A DNA stretch of 64,000 bases from Intestinibacter bartlettii. Lineage in GTDB: Bacteria; Bacillota; Clostridia; Peptostreptococcales; Peptostreptococcaceae. A model generated the notes under the pieces. It ran no database searches. It worked only from the letters and a program-made list of their open reading frames with translations, and had not been told where the DNA came from. Location of the stretch: the NCBI RefSeq assembly GCF_018917435.1, contig NZ_JAHLOQ010000004.1, positions 1 through 64,000 of the forward strand, read 5' to 3'. A program made the translations under genes and the position numbers. Shown piece by piece: positions 41,148-51,292 of this stretch (positions within the stretch are counted from its first letter, which is position 1; every line of letters starts with the position of its first letter).

Positions 41148-44100
41148 CTATATTTCAAAATCACTGTTGTCTTCATCGCCAAAGCCACTGAAATCAAAAT
41201 TTAAATTATCGTCTACTTCTTCAACATCATAATCCATGTCTTCTACTAAATCTTCGTCAGCATCATCAAGATCTTCTATAACGTGAGATTCCTCAACTTC
41301 TCTCTCATCACTAACAAGACTTAATTCGAAGTTTCCATCAACTTCATCATCTAAATCAGTTGATTCTCTAACTTCTAATTCTTCGTCTTCTTCACTAAGA
41401 ACTTTAACATCTAGACATAAACTTTGAAGTTCTTTTATAAGAACTTTGAATGATTCAGGTATTCCTGGTTCAGGAATGTTTTCACCTTTAACTATTGCTT
41501 CATAAGTTCTTACACGACCTACTACGTCGTCTGATTTAACAGTAAGTATTTCTTGAAGTATGTGTGCAGCTCCGTATGCTTCTAGAGCCCAAACCTCCAT
41601 CTCACCGAATCTTTGTCCACCGAATTGTGCTTTACCACCAAGTGGTTGTTGAGTTACTAGTGAGTATGGTCCTGTACTTCTTGCATGTAATTTTTCATCA
41701 ACTAAGTGATGTAGTTTTAAGTAGTACATGTATCCTACTGTTATTCTGTTATCAAATGTGTCACCTGTTCTACCATCATATAATGTTAATTTACCGTCTC
41801 TTGGGTAACCTGCTTCTTCTAAAGCATCCATTATATCAGTTTCTTTTGCACCATCAAATACTGATGTAGCAACATGCCATCCTAATTTCTTAGCAGCAAG
41901 TCCTAAGTGCATTTCAAGTACCTGACCGATGTTCATACGAGATGGTATACCTTGTGGATTCAGAACTATATCCATAGGTGTTCCGTCTTCCATAAATGGC
42001 ATATCTTCTTCTGGTAATACTCTTGAGATAACCCCTTTGTTACCATGACGTCCGGCCATTTTATCTCCGACTTTTATTTTTCTTTTCTTAGCTATATAAC
42101 ATCTAACTAATTCATTTACTCCTGGTGATAAATCGTCACCATTTTCTCTTGTAAATACTTTAACATCAACTATTATACCTGATTCACCATGAGGTACTTT
42201 TAGAGATGTATCTCTAACTTCTCTAGCTTTTTCACCGAAGATTGCACGAAGTAATCTTTCTTCAGCAGTAAGTTCAGTTTCTCCTTTTGGAGTTACTTTA
42301 CCAACTAATATATCTCCTGAATCTACTTCAGCACCTATTCTGATTATACCTCTGTCGTCTAAGTTTTTGATTGCACTTTCACCAACGTTTGGTATATCTT
42401 TAGTTATTTCTTCTGGTCCTAGTTTTGTATCTCTTGCTTCACATTCATATTCTTCTATATGAATAGTTGATAATCTATCTTCTTTAACAAGTCTTTCATT
42501 AATTAAAACGGCATCCTCGTAGTTATAACCTTCCCAAGTCATAAACGCGATTAAGCAGTTTCTACCTAATGCTATTTCACCTAAATCTGTAGCTGGTCCA
42601 TCTGCAATAACGTCACCTGCTTTTATCATTTCACCTTTATTTACGATAGGTGTTTGATTTATACAAGTTCCGTGATTTGAACGCTTGAATTTAAGTAATT
42701 TATATCTATCTCTATTTCCATCTTCTCTTTTGATTACTATTTCATCAGCTGTTACTCTTTCAGCGATACCACTGTTTTTAGCAACAACAACTGCTCCAGA
42801 GTCTTTTGCAGCTCTGTATTCAACTCCTGTACCTATGATTGGTGCTTCTCTTCTCATTAGAGGCACTGCTTGACGTTGCATGTTGGCTCCCATTAGGGCT
42901 CTGTTGGCATCGTCATTTTCAAGGAATGGTATCATAGCTGTTGCTATAGATACAACTTGTTTAGGAGATATATCCATGAAGTCAACTCTTTCAGTTGGTA
43001 CAAGTTCAACTGCACCATTTACAGTTCTACAAACAACCTTTGAGTTAACAAAGCTACCATCTTCATTTAATGGTTCATTTGCTTGCACTCTTATGAATAA
43101 ATCTTCTTCATCTGCAGTAAGATAATGTATCTCATCTGTCATTTTTCCTGTCTCTTTATCATATTTTCTGTAAGGAGATTCGATGAATCCATACTCATTT
43201 ATCTTAGCATAAGTACTAAGTGAGTTTATAAGACCGATATTTGGTCCCTCTGGAGTCTCTATTGGACACATTCTACCGTAGTGAGAATGATGAACGTCAC
43301 GCACTTCGAATCCAGCTCTTTCTCTTGAAAGACCACCTGGTCCTAATGCTGATAATCTTCTTTTGTGTGTTAACTCAGATAATGGGTTAGTTTGGTCCAT
43401 GAACTGAGATAACTGTGAACTACCAAAGAATTCTTTGATAGCAGCTGAAACTGGTCTTATGTTCACTAATGCTTGTGGAGTTATAGCTTCCATGTCTTGT
43501 ACAGTCATTCTTTCTCTTATAACTCTTTCCATTCTTGAAAGACCAATTCTAACTTGGTTTTGTAATAATTCCCCAACTGATCTTATTCTTCTGTTTCCAA
43601 GATGGTCTATATCATCTATGTTTCCTATACCGAAGAATAGGTTGAATTCATAACTTATAGACGCTATTATATCGTCTAATAATATATGTTTAGGAATTAA
43701 TTCTTTTCTTCTTATTTTTATGCTTTCTTTTATTTCTTCTTCATCACTATATTCATCTAAAATTTCTTTTAATGTTGGATAGTGAACTTTTTCTTTTATG
43801 TTTAAATCATCTATATCAAAATCTATGTGAGCTTTTATATCAACAAAGTTATTTCCTATTACTTTGACTTTTTTATCTTCGTCAGTTTTTATAGTTACTG
43901 TGTTGATACCTGAATTTTGTATCTTCCAAGCATCATCATAACTTATTTTTTCATCAGCTTTTACGAAAACTTCTCCAGTTTCTGGGTTGATTATATCGTC
44001 GTAAGCTACTCTATTCATTATTCTATAAGCTAAAGCAAGTTTTTTATTAAATTTGTATCTACCTACTTTTGCTAAATCGTATCTTTTAGCATCAAAGAAC

Positions 44101-44870
44101 AATGCATTTATTAATGAAGACGCACTTTCAACTGTTGGTGGTTCGCCTGGTCTTAATTTTTTATAAATTTCAACTAGACCTTCCTCAACATTTGTAGTAT
44201 TATCTTTCTCTAATGTTGCCATTAGTCTTTCATCTTCACCTAAAAGTTCTATTATTTCAGCATTTGTTCCTATACCTAAAGCTCTTAATAATACTGTAAC
44301 TGGTTGTTTTCTTGTTCTATCCACTCTAACAGAAATAACATCGTTAGAATCAGTTTCATATTCTAACCAAGCCCCTCTATTAGGTATAACAGTAGAAGAT
44401 ATTAGTTTTTTACCAGTTTTATCTCTTTCTAGAGCATAATATACACCAGGTGATCTAACTAATTGACTTACGATAACTCTTTCCGCTCCGTTTATTACGA
44501 AAGTCCCTCTCTCTGTCATTAGCGGGAAGTCTCCCATAAATACTTCTTGTTCTTTTATTTCTCCAGTTTCTTTATTAATAAGTCTTACTTTTACTTTTAG
44601 AGGCGCACAATATGTAGCATCTCTTTCTTTACATTCTTCAATGTCATATTTAGGCTTATCATCTAGAGAGTAATCTACGAACTCTAATATTAAATTACCT
44701 GTATAGTCCTCAATTGGAGAAATATCATTAAAAACTTCTTTTAAACCTTCTTCTAAAAACCACTTATAAGAATCTACTTGTATTTCTATAAGATTTGGTA
44801 AATCAGCTATTTCCTTTATTTTAGAAAAGCTCATTCTCTTTCTCTTACCTATCGTGACAGGATATGGCAT
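41148..44870 (-). CDS. rpoB: RNA polymerase beta subunit
   Basis: A 1240-aa subunit. The rifampicin region ([20 protein letters not shown] then LSALGPGG) carries wild-type residues Gln, Asp, His and Ser by inspection. GRHGNKGV and [20 protein letters not shown] are conserved. The C-terminal ~90 residues are strongly acidic and low in complexity. It has its own promoter upstream. Confidence 0.98.
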   Translation of the reverse strand: MPYPVTIGKRKRMSFSKIKEIADLPNLIEIQVDSYKWFLEEGLKEVFNDISPIEDYTGNLILEFVDYSLDDKPKYDIEECKERDATYCAPLKVKVRLINKETGEIKEQEVFMGDFPLMTERGTFVINGAERVIVSQLVRSPGVYYALERDKTGKKLISSTVIPNRGAWLEYETDSNDVISVRVDRTRKQPVTVLLRALGIGTNAEIIELLGEDERLMATLEKDNTTNVEEGLVEIYKKLRPGEPPTVESASSLINALFFDAKRYDLAKVGRYKFNKKLALAYRIMNRVAYDDIINPETGEVFVKADEKISYDDAWKIQNSGINTVTIKTDEDKKVKVIGNNFVDIKAHIDFDIDDLNIKEKVHYPTLKEILDEYSDEEEIKESIKIRRKELIPKHILLDDIIASISYEFNLFFGIGNIDDIDHLGNRRIRSVGELLQNQVRIGLSRMERVIRERMTVQDMEAITPQALVNIRPVSAAIKEFFGSSQLSQFMDQTNPLSELTHKRRLSALGPGGLSRERAGFEVRDVHHSHYGRMCPIETPEGPNIGLINSLSTYAKINEYGFIESPYRKYDKETGKMTDEIHYLTADEEDLFIRVQANEPLNEDGSFVNSKVVCRTVNGAVELVPTERVDFMDISPKQVVSIATAMIPFLENDDANRALMGANMQRQAVPLMRREAPIIGTGVEYRAAKDSGAVVVAKNSGIAERVTADEIVIKREDGNRDRYKLLKFKRSNHGTCINQTPIVNKGEMIKAGDVIADGPATDLGEIALGRNCLIAFMTWEGYNYEDAVLINERLVKEDRLSTIHIEEYECEARDTKLGPEEITKDIPNVGESAIKNLDDRGIIRIGAEVDSGDILVGKVTPKGETELTAEERLLRAIFGEKAREVRDTSLKVPHGESGIIVDVKVFTRENGDDLSPGVNELVRCYIAKKRKIKVGDKMAGRHGNKGVISRVLPEEDMPFMEDGTPMDIVLNPQGIPSRMNIGQVLEMHLGLAAKKLGWHVATSVFDGAKETDIMDALEEAGYPRDGKLTLYDGRTGDTFDNRITVGYMYYLKLHHLVDEKLHARSTGPYSLVTQQPLGGKAQFGGQRFGEMEVWALEAYGAAHILQEILTVKSDDVVGRVRTYEAIVKGENIPEPGIPESFKVLIKELQSLCLDVKVLSEEDEELEVRESTDLDDEVDGNFELSLVSDEREVEESHVIEDLDDADEDLVEDMDYDVEEVDDNLNFDFSGFGDEDNSDFEI

Positions 44871-44930
44871 TCACTTTTCACCTCTCAATAATTAAAAATA
44901 AAACCATTGTCATACTAAACGCATCTAGTA

Positions 44931-44959
44931 ATTTTAGCACACTTCTTATTATTTTTCAA
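44931..44959 (-). promoter_or_regulatory. Promoter of rpoBC
   Basis: Minus strand TTGAAA (44954-44959), 17-bp spacer ending TGC, TAAAAT (44931-44936). It makes rpoBC independent of the rplJL transcript, which ends at the terminator at 45196. Confidence 0.78.
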
Positions 44960-45110
44960 TATTACATAGTATATAATTTAAAATTTATATATCATCAAAT
45001 TTATATATTATACATATCAAAAACTTAATTAGTAAACATGCATAAAAACCTTACTTTATTTAGTATGCACATAATTTTATGTATTAATTCCATTTTTTCG
45101 TAATTTTTTT

Positions 45111-45172
45111 ATAAAGTTGAGAATAGAGAATATAAAACTAGGTTGCCTTATATTCTCTATTCTCAACTTTAT
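45111..45172. repeat. 25-bp perfect inverted repeat between rplL and rpoB
   Basis: Arms 45111-45135 and 45148-45172 are perfect 25-bp complements around a 12-base loop. No U run follows in the operon direction. The rest of the 365-bp gap is AT-rich with the rpoB promoter. It could be a processing hairpin, a terminator for opposing transcripts or a relic of a small mobile repeat. Confidence 0.85.
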
Positions 45173-45195
45173 TTCTTAAATTTATCAATAAATTC

Positions 45196-45226
45196 AAAAA
45201 AGGTGTCCTACCGAGACACCTTTTTC
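45196..45226 (-). terminator. Terminator of rplJL
   Basis: Arms GGTGTC (45202-45207) and GACACC (45215-45220), extended by A-T pairs, followed on the minus strand by TTTTTTGAATT. Confidence 0.9.
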
Positions 45227-45235
45227 TTAAAAAAA

Positions 45236-45601
45236 TTATTTAAGTTCTACTGATGCACCAGCAGCTTCTAATTTTTCTTTTATTTGTTCAGCTTCTTCTT
45301 TAGAAGCTCCTTCTTTAAGAGTTTTAGGAGCGTTGTCTACTAAGTCTTTAGCATCTTTTAATCCTAAACCAGTTACTTCTCTAACTGCTTTTATAACTCC
45401 AACTTTTGATGAACCAGCACCTGCTAATATTACATCGAATTCAGTTTTTTCTTCAGCAGCAGCAGCTCCACCAGCAGCACCAGCAACCATTACTGGAGCA
45501 GAAGCAGATACACCGAATTTTTCTTCAGCAGCTTTTACTAATTCATTTAATTCTGTAACTTTCATTTGTTCTATAGCTTCTAATATTTGTTCTATTGTCA
45601 T
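45236..45601 (-). CDS. rplL: 50S ribosomal protein L7/L12
   Basis: A 121-aa stalk protein that recruits GTPase factors. The N-terminal dimer domain leads to an Ala/Gly hinge ([20 protein letters not shown]) and the C-terminal domain with [20 protein letters not shown]. The start at 45601 follows AGGTG. Confidence 0.98.
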   Translation of the reverse strand: MTIEQILEAIEQMKVTELNELVKAAEEKFGVSASAPVMVAGAAGGAAAAEEKTEFDVILAGAGSSKVGVIKAVREVTGLGLKDAKDLVDNAPKTLKEGASKEEAEQIKEKLEAAGASVELK

Positions 45602-45671
45602 TTTTAGCACCTCCGAATTTTTTTACTAATTTTTATTATTTATAATCTTATTATCTAAATTTAACTGACAA

Positions 45672-46175
45672 TTAAGCTTCTTGACCTTCTTGTTTTTTCA
45701 CTAGAGCATCTAGTAAATATACGAAGTTTGACATTGGAGCTTTTAAGCTTCCAAGTAATTTTGCAAGAAGAACTTCTCTTGGTGGTATATTTGCGAACTC
45801 AACTATTTGAGCTTCGTTGTAGAATGTTCCTTCTACTACACCCATTTTTAATTGCATTTTTGGATGAGCATCCATAAATTCTTTTATAACTCTAGCTGGA
45901 GCTATTGGATCGTCATAACCGAATGCTATAGCATTAGTTCCAACTAATAACTCATCGTTGAATTCAGCTATTCCAACTTCTTTAGCAGCTCTTCTTACTA
46001 AAGTGTTTTTATAAACTTTGTATTCAACACCAGCTTCTCTCATTTTCTTTCTTAACTCTGTAACTTCTTCAACAGTTAAACCTTTGTAGTCAACAACTAT
46101 TGTAGAAGATGATTTTTGTAGTTTTTCAACTATTTCAGCAACAACTTGTGATTTCATTTGTATAGCTTCTCTCAT
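45672..46175 (-). CDS. rplJ: 50S ribosomal protein L10
   Basis: A 167-aa stalk base protein that also binds its own leader RNA. It has SSSTIVVDYKGLTVEEVTEL and VLLAKLLGSLKAPMSNFVYL. The start at 46175 follows AAGGAGGTG; upstream in-frame ATGs fall inside the leader. Confidence 0.97.
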   Translation of the reverse strand: MREAIQMKSQVVAEIVEKLQKSSSTIVVDYKGLTVEEVTELRKKMREAGVEYKVYKNTLVRRAAKEVGIAEFNDELLVGTNAIAFGYDDPIAPARVIKEFMDAHPKMQLKMGVVEGTFYNEAQIVEFANIPPREVLLAKLLGSLKAPMSNFVYLLDALVKKQEGQEA

Positions 46176-46216
46176 CAGTGTGCACCTCCTTCGCAAAAGT
46201 ATATTCACCGTACAAT

Positions 46217-46259
46217 TAAAAAAGCTTTTATTTCTAACACAATGGTAGACATAAAAGCT
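46217..46259 (-). terminator. Attenuator terminator in the rplJ leader
   Basis: Minus strand AGCTTTTAT (46251-46259) pairs with ATAAAAGCT (46223-46231) and is followed by TTTTTT. Its loop holds GTCTAC, which can pair with GTAGAC in the L10 leader. Confidence 0.75.
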
Positions 46260-46335
46260 CTAGTTTCATTTATCTAAAACCTCGGCAGGAAATTAAGCTC
46301 TCGCACCTACTGTCTACGGCAAATCTATTCGTTTT
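46245..46335 (-). promoter_or_regulatory. L10 leader RNA
   Basis: The leader holds GTAGACAGTAGGTGCG, then TTTCCTGCCGAGGT, the L10-(L12)4-binding pattern of Firmicutes and other bacteria. GTAGAC (46312-46317) can pair with GTCTAC (46245-46250), closing the leader fold and drawing in part of the downstream terminator. This gives a plausible autoregulatory switch. Confidence 0.82.
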
Positions 46336-46348
46336 TAACACAAGAGAT

Positions 46349-46377
46349 ATTATAACATTTGTTATCGACTATGTCAA
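46349..46377 (-). promoter_or_regulatory. Promoter of rplJL
   Basis: Minus strand TTGACA (46372-46377), 17-bp spacer, TATAAT (46349-46354) with an upstream TGT, a perfect consensus promoter placed right after rplA. Confidence 0.9.
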
Positions 46378-46383
46378 TAAATA

Positions 46384-47082
46384 TTATTCAGATACTCTTG
46401 CAGGATTTATTTTTACTCCAGGTCCCATAGTTGAAGCAACTGTTACACTTCTTAAGTATTGACCTTTAGCAGCAGATGGTTTAGCTTTTATTATAGCGTT
46501 CATTAAAACGTTGAAGTTTTCAGCTAATTTTTCTCCACCGAAAGATACTTTACCTATAGCAACGTGGATTATGTTGTTTTTGTCTAATCTGTATTCTACT
46601 TTACCAGCTTTGATTTCTTCAACAGCTTTAGTAACGTCGAATGTAACTGTTCCTGATTTTGGGTTTGGCATTAAACCTTTTGGTCCTAATACTCTACCTA
46701 ATCTACCTACTACACCCATCATGTCTGGAGTAGCAACTACTACATCAAAATCAAACCAGTTTTCTTTTTGTATTTTTTGTACTAAATCTTCAGCACCTAC
46801 GAAATCTGCACCAGCAGCTTCTGCTTCTTTAGCTTTTTCACCTTTAGCGAAAACTAAAACTTTTTTAGTTTTCCCAGTTCCGTGAGGTAATACTATTGCA
46901 CCTCTAACTTGTTGATCAGCGTGTCTTGAGTCAACACCTAATTTAACGTGAGCTTCAACAGTTTCATCGAATTTAGCAGTAGCTATTTCGCTTACTAAAG
47001 TTAAAGCTTCTTGAGAATCATATAATTTAGTTCTATCTATTTTTCCTAATGCTTCTACATATTTTTTGCTTTTTTTAGCCAT
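46384..47082 (-). CDS. rplA: 50S ribosomal protein L1
   Basis: A 232-aa L1 of the tRNA exit stalk. It has [40 protein letters not shown] and [18 protein letters not shown]. The start at 47082 follows AAGGAGG; upstream in-frame ATG is unlikely. Confidence 0.98.
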   Translation of the reverse strand: MAKKSKKYVEALGKIDRTKLYDSQEALTLVSEIATAKFDETVEAHVKLGVDSRHADQQVRGAIVLPHGTGKTKKVLVFAKGEKAKEAEAAGADFVGAEDLVQKIQKENWFDFDVVVATPDMMGVVGRLGRVLGPKGLMPNPKSGTVTFDVTKAVEEIKAGKVEYRLDKNNIIHVAIGKVSFGGEKLAENFNVLMNAIIKAKPSAAKGQYLRSVTVASTMGPGVKINPARVSE

Positions 47083-47151
47083 TTTTCTATTCCTCCTTGT
47101 GGTTATTGTCGGCATATGCCTCCCACTTCTAACGAAGTGTCTAACTTATAA

Positions 47152-47577
47152 TTAGTCTTCTACTACGATACCCATACTTCTAGCAGTACCAGCTACCATG
47201 CTCATTGCAGCTTCTACTGATGCAGCATTTAAGTCAGGCATTTTTAATTCAGCTATTTCTCTTATTTGAGCTGAAGTTAATGTTGCAACTTTCTTTTTGT
47301 TTGGTTCACCTGAAGCTGTATCTAAACCAGCAGCTTTTTTAAGTAATACTGCAGCAGGTGGAGTTTTTGTTATGAATGTGAATGATCTATCTTGGTATAC
47401 AGTTATAACAACTGGTATTATCATTCCTGCTTGATCTGCAGTTTTAGCATTGAATTCTTTAGTGAATCCCATTATATTAACTCCGTGTTGCCCTAATGCT
47501 GGACCAACTGGTGGAGCTGGAGTAGCCTTTCCTGCAGGTATTTGTAATTTTATTTGACCTATAACTTTTTTAGCCAT
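47152..47577 (-). CDS. rplK: 50S ribosomal protein L11
   Basis: A 141-aa L11 at the GTPase centre, needed for stringent-response RelA activation. It has [33 protein letters not shown] and the C-terminal GTARSMGI. Confidence 0.98.
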   Translation of the reverse strand: MAKKVIGQIKLQIPAGKATPAPPVGPALGQHGVNIMGFTKEFNAKTADQAGMIIPVVITVYQDRSFTFITKTPPAAVLLKKAAGLDTASGEPNKKKVATLTSAQIREIAELKMPDLNAASVEAAMSMVAGTARSMGIVVED

Positions 47578-47607
47578 ATCGAGCGCACCTCCTCAAATTT
47601 CTTCCAA

Positions 47608-48147
47608 CTATATTGTTTCTATGCTTTTTAAATCTAATTCTAGTGATACTTCATTCCCACTAGAAGCATTTATGCATACTTTTACTGTCTCGTTTTTAAG
47701 ATCGATCTCTTTTACAATTCCGCTTTGTCCTTTGAATAAACCGTCACGAACGTTGATTACTTCACCAACTTCGATTTCAGTACGTTTTTCGCCTATTTTA
47801 TCTAAATCGATACCCATAGACTTAACTTCTTCTTCACTTAGTGGAACTGGTTTAGATCCTGGTCCTACGAATCCCGTAACACCTTTTGTATTTCTTACAA
47901 TATACCATGATTCGTCAGTTATTATCATGTTGATAAGAACATAACTTGGGTATATTTTTCTTTGTCTTACTTTTTCTTTTCCTGTTTTTGTAGTTTCAAT
48001 TACATCTTCAGTAGGGACAATGACTTGTTTTATATAATCTTCCATTCCCCTGTTTTTAACTGTGTTTTCTATGGTAGCTTTAACTTTATTTTCATGTCCT
48101 GAATAAGTATGAACTACATACCATTTTGCATCTTGTATTTCCGACAT
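47608..48147 (-). CDS. nusG: Transcription elongation factor NusG
   Basis: A 179-aa NusG. The NGN domain starts with AKWYVVHTYSGHENKVKATI, and the KOW domain has GEVINVRDGLFKGQSGIVKE. It couples RNA polymerase pausing to ribosomes and Rho. It lies 18 bases after secE. Confidence 0.98.
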   Translation of the reverse strand: MSEIQDAKWYVVHTYSGHENKVKATIENTVKNRGMEDYIKQVIVPTEDVIETTKTGKEKVRQRKIYPSYVLINMIITDESWYIVRNTKGVTGFVGPGSKPVPLSEEEVKSMGIDLDKIGEKRTEIEVGEVINVRDGLFKGQSGIVKEIDLKNETVKVCINASSGNEVSLELDLKSIETI

Positions 48148-48164
48148 TTACATTCTCCTTTTTT

Positions 48165-48389
48165 CTATTTTATTATTAGCGCTAAGGCTCCTGATAGAAG
48201 CGTATCTAAGGCCCATACTAAAATAGTAAACGAAATAATTGTAGCTAAAACTATACCTGTGTTCTTTAGTAACTCTGTCTTTGTTGACCAAGTTACTCTT
48301 TTTAATTCTGCTATAGTTTCCTTAATATAAGTAACTAAACTGAATCTCTTCTTAGTAGATTCATTTTTTTTAACTTGTTGAGTTTTCAT
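48165..48389 (-). CDS. secE: Preprotein translocase subunit SecE
   Basis: A 74-aa single-span SecE. The basic N-terminus leads to the conserved ETIAELKRVTWSTKTELLKN and one transmembrane helix (about 50-72). The ATG at 48389 is my choice; a GTG at 48401 lies too near to AAGGAT. It sits between rpmG and nusG as in most Firmicutes. Confidence 0.95.
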   Translation of the reverse strand: MKTQQVKKNESTKKRFSLVTYIKETIAELKRVTWSTKTELLKNTGIVLATIISFTILVWALDTLLSGALALIIK

Positions 48390-48416
48390 AATATTACTCA
48401 CATCCTTAAAATATAA

Positions 48417-48566
48417 CTATTTTGTTTCTTTATGAGTAGTATGTTTTTTACAGAATTTACAATATTTTTTTAACTCTATTCTGTCTGGGTTATTTTTTTT
48501 GTTTTTTGTAGTGTTGTAGTTTCTTTGTTTGCATTCAGAACATGCTAAAGTAACTCTTACTCTCAT
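48417..48566 (-). CDS. rpmG: 50S ribosomal protein L33, zinc-binding form
   Basis: A 49-aa protein translated from the sequence: it opens [17 protein letters not shown] and includes [11 protein letters not shown]. The two C-x2-C pairs bind zinc. GGAGGTG lies upstream of the ATG at 48566. Confidence 0.97.
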   Translation of the reverse strand: MRVRVTLACSECKQRNYNTTKNKKNNPDRIELKKYCKFCKKHTTHKETK

Positions 48567-48673
48567 TTGCTACACCTCCAACTTTTAATACAATAATATA
48601 TATATATTGTTATATAATATTTTGAAATAAATTATCAAAATACTATTACCTTCCTTTAACCATTACTTTGTAT

Positions 48674-48702
48674 AAGTTATCATAAATTTAAAGTTGTGTC
48701 AA
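48674..48702 (-). promoter_or_regulatory. Promoter of rpmG-secE-nusG-rplK-rplA
   Basis: Minus strand TTGACA (48697-48702), 17-bp spacer, TAACTT (48674-48679). The -35 is perfect and the -10 is weak. Confidence 0.6.
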
Positions 48703-48724
48703 TGTTTTTGTTTGTTTATTTACT

Positions 48725-48754
48725 AAAAAAAGAGGAGTGTAAAAACCCCTCTTT
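48725..48754 (-). terminator. Terminator of tuf2
   Basis: Minus strand AAAGAGGGG...CCTCTTT followed by a TTTTTTT run; the stem is AAAGAGG/CCTCTTT. Confidence 0.85.
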
Positions 48755-48779
48755 CTCATGTATATTTTAAAACAAAATA

Positions 48780-49973
48780 CTATTCTATTATAGATGCTAC
48801 AACTCCAGATGCTACTGTTCTACCACCTTCTCTTATAGCGAATCTTAATCCTTCTTCAACACATATTTTGTTTATTAAGTCAACTTCTATAGTGATGTTG
48901 TCTCCAGGCATAACCATTTCAGTTCCTTCTGGTAATTTACAAGCACCAGTTACGTCAGTTGTTCTGAAGTAGAATTGTGGTCTATATCCATCGAAGAATG
49001 GAGTATGTCTTCCACCTTCTTCTTTTTTAAGAACGTATATTTCAGCTGTGAATTTAGTATGTGCGTTAACACTACCTGGTTTAGCTAATACTTGTCCTCT
49101 TTCTATTTCAGTTCTTTGAACACCTCTTAATAATGCTCCTATGTTGTCTCCAGCTTCAGCGCTGTCTAGTAATTTTCTGAACATTTCTATTCCAGTTACA
49201 ACAACTTTTCTAGTTTCTTCAGTTAAACCTACTATTTCAACTTCGTCTTGAACTTTTAATTGTCCTCTTTCAACTCTACCTGTAGCAACAGTACCTCTAC
49301 CTGTTATAGAGAATACGTCTTCTACTGGCATTAGGAATGGTTTGTCAACATCTCTTTCTGGAGCTGGTATATATTCGTCTATTATTTCGAATAATTCAAC
49401 TATTTTGTCTCCCCATACGCTTGATGGATCTTCTAAAGCTTTTAAAGCTGAACCTCTTACTATTGGAGTATCATCACCTGGGAATTCATACTCGTCTAAT
49501 AATTCTCTTATTTCCATTTCAACTAATTCTAATAATTCTTCGTCATCTACCATATCACATTTGTTTAAGAATACTACTATGTATGGTACACCAACTTGTC
49601 TAGATAATAGTATATGTTCTCTAGTTTGTGGCATTGGTCCATCAGTTGCAGAAACAACTAATATAGCACCGTCCATTTGAGCAGCTCCTGTTATCATGTT
49701 TTTAACGTAGTCAGCATGTCCTGGACAGTCAACGTGAGCGTAGTGTCTGTTTGGAGTTTCGTATTCAACGTGAGCAGTTGATATAGTGATTCCTCTTTCT
49801 CTTTCTTCTGGAGCTTTATCTATGTTAGCGAAATCTACAGCTTCTCCTAATTGATATCTGTCATATAATGTTTTTGTTATTGCAGCTGTTAATGTAGTTT
49901 TACCGTGGTCAACGTGTCCGATAGTTCCTATATTAACATGTGGTTTAGTTCTTTCGAATTTAGCCTTAGCCAT
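48780..49973 (-). CDS. tuf: Elongation factor Tu, copy 2
   Basis: A 397-aa EF-Tu with the same protein sequence as the copy at 32,908, including [18 protein letters not shown] and NKCD. The two genes share long identical stretches with scattered silent changes, but the flanks differ. It lies between sigH and rpmG, and has its own promoter and terminator, so it is a single-gene unit. Confidence 0.98.
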   Translation of the reverse strand: MAKAKFERTKPHVNIGTIGHVDHGKTTLTAAITKTLYDRYQLGEAVDFANIDKAPEERERGITISTAHVEYETPNRHYAHVDCPGHADYVKNMITGAAQMDGAILVVSATDGPMPQTREHILLSRQVGVPYIVVFLNKCDMVDDEELLELVEMEIRELLDEYEFPGDDTPIVRGSALKALEDPSSVWGDKIVELFEIIDEYIPAPERDVDKPFLMPVEDVFSITGRGTVATGRVERGQLKVQDEVEIVGLTEETRKVVVTGIEMFRKLLDSAEAGDNIGALLRGVQRTEIERGQVLAKPGSVNAHTKFTAEIYVLKKEEGGRHTPFFDGYRPQFYFRTTDVTGACKLPEGTEMVMPGDNITIEVDLINKICVEEGLRFAIREGGRTVASGVVASIIE

Positions 49974-50023
49974 TTTGAATTACCTCCTAAATATTTAATA
50001 TGATTAAAGTGTTTACAATAAGC

Positions 50024-50052
50024 ATTTTACTATTAATTATTTCTGTTTTCAA
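50024..50052 (-). promoter_or_regulatory. Promoter of tuf2
   Basis: Minus strand TTGAAA (50047-50052), 17-bp spacer, TAAAAT (50024-50029). The -35 lies inside the end of sigH. Confidence 0.75.
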
Positions 50053-50695
50053 GATGTTTTTCTAATTTTCTCTTAACTCTTTGTAGTGCATTATCAATAG
50101 ATTTAACATCTCTATTAAGCATGTTAGCAATATATTGATATGACTTACCACTTAAATATAGTTCTAATACTTCTAATTCTAAGTCGCTTAATAATTCATT
50201 CATCTTGTTTTCAATATTTCTTAATTCCTCTTTGCTTATTATCAGTTCCTCTGGATCAGTTACTATACTTGTTGCTATTATATCCAAAAGTGTTCTATCT
50301 GATTCCTCGTCATATATAGGCTTATTTAAAGAAACATATGAATTTAAAGGTATATGTTTTTGTCTAGTTGCTGTTTTAATTGCAGTTATTATCTGTCTTG
50401 TTATACAAATTTCTGCAAAACATTTAAAAGAGTTTGTCTTAGTTCCGTCAAAATCTCTAACAGCTTTATATAAACCAATCATACCCTCTTGAATTATGTC
50501 TTCTTTATCTGCCCCTACTAAAAAATATGACTTGGCTTTTGCTTTTACAAAGTTTTTATACTTAGATATAATATATTCTAATGCTAGTTTATCCCCTTTA
50601 TTAGCTTTTAATACTATATTATACTCATCTTGTTGACTATTATCCAAATTTTCATAATAGTTATAGTTTTTATCACTATCTTTAGCTAGTAACAT
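50033..50695 (-). CDS. sigH: RNA polymerase sigma-H factor
   Basis: A 220-aa sigma-70-family factor that starts the transition to stationary phase and sporulation. Region 2 has DKEDIIQEGMIGLYKAVRDF and SFKCFAEICITRQIITAIK; region 4 near the C-terminus has SGKSYQYIANMLNRDVKSID. It lies between yacP and tuf2, as in other clostridia. Confidence 0.96.
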   Translation of the reverse strand: MLLAKDSDKNYNYYENLDNSQQDEYNIVLKANKGDKLALEYIISKYKNFVKAKAKSYFLVGADKEDIIQEGMIGLYKAVRDFDGTKTNSFKCFAEICITRQIITAIKTATRQKHIPLNSYVSLNKPIYDEESDRTLLDIIATSIVTDPEELIISKEELRNIENKMNELLSDLELEVLELYLSGKSYQYIANMLNRDVKSIDNALQRVKRKLEKHLENRNN

Positions 50696-50730
50696 GAAAT
50701 CTCCCCCATTTACAAGTTTCGTGTACTTAT

Positions 50731-50760
50731 ATTATAGCTCAACAAATCCAGTATTTTCAA
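50731..50760 (-). promoter_or_regulatory. Promoter of sigH
   Basis: Minus strand TTGAAA (50755-50760), 18-bp spacer, TATAAT (50731-50736), overlapping the stop of the upstream gene. Confidence 0.65.
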
Positions 50761-51287
50761 TGCTTTCTACGAATGTTCTCAAGTTTCGACAAAGTTATAT
50801 TATCTAATCTATCTTCTAAAAAATTTCGTTGAATTTTTCTTTCACTATCTCGCTGTTTTTCTTTTATTTTCGTCAAAGTTTCATCTAAATAGAGTTTTAA
50901 TTCTCTTGCAGATATTCTTGTCGCACCTTTTCCTAAAATAATTTGTTGTTCTGCATAATCACTCGTAGCTACTTGAATTTTATCATATTTAGATAAAGTA
51001 CTTATATATTTCTCTATATAACTATCTGCTGTTTGGTGTTCTTTTGTGTATACAATCGTTATATATTTTCTATTTTCACGTTTTTCCATACCGCCTTTTA
51101 CATTATACGCGTCAAAAACAATAATTGCTTTTTTCCCGTGATATTGAGAATATTCGATTATATAGTGTATTAACTTCTCCCTAGCAGCATCTAAATCTTC
51201 TACTGATAACGCCTTCAGTTCTTCCCAATCGTTTATAATATTGTAACCATCTACAATTAAATATGATTTATGTTTCTTTTTAGCCAT
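50757..51287 (-). CDS. NYN-domain ribonuclease, YacP/Rae1 family
   Basis: A 176-aa protein. It has SYLIVDGYNIINDW near the start, with the PIN-like acidic site, then IIVFDAYNVKGG and VATSDYAEQQIILGKGATRI. B. subtilis Rae1 (YacP) cuts mRNA in the ribosome A site. The assignment is from family resemblance and from its place between rlmB and sigH. It starts 5 bases after rlmB. Confidence 0.9.
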   Translation of the reverse strand: MAKKKHKSYLIVDGYNIINDWEELKALSVEDLDAAREKLIHYIIEYSQYHGKKAIIVFDAYNVKGGMEKRENRKYITIVYTKEHQTADSYIEKYISTLSKYDKIQVATSDYAEQQIILGKGATRISARELKLYLDETLTKIKEKQRDSERKIQRNFLEDRLDNITLSKLENIRRKH

Positions 51288-51292
51288 TAATC

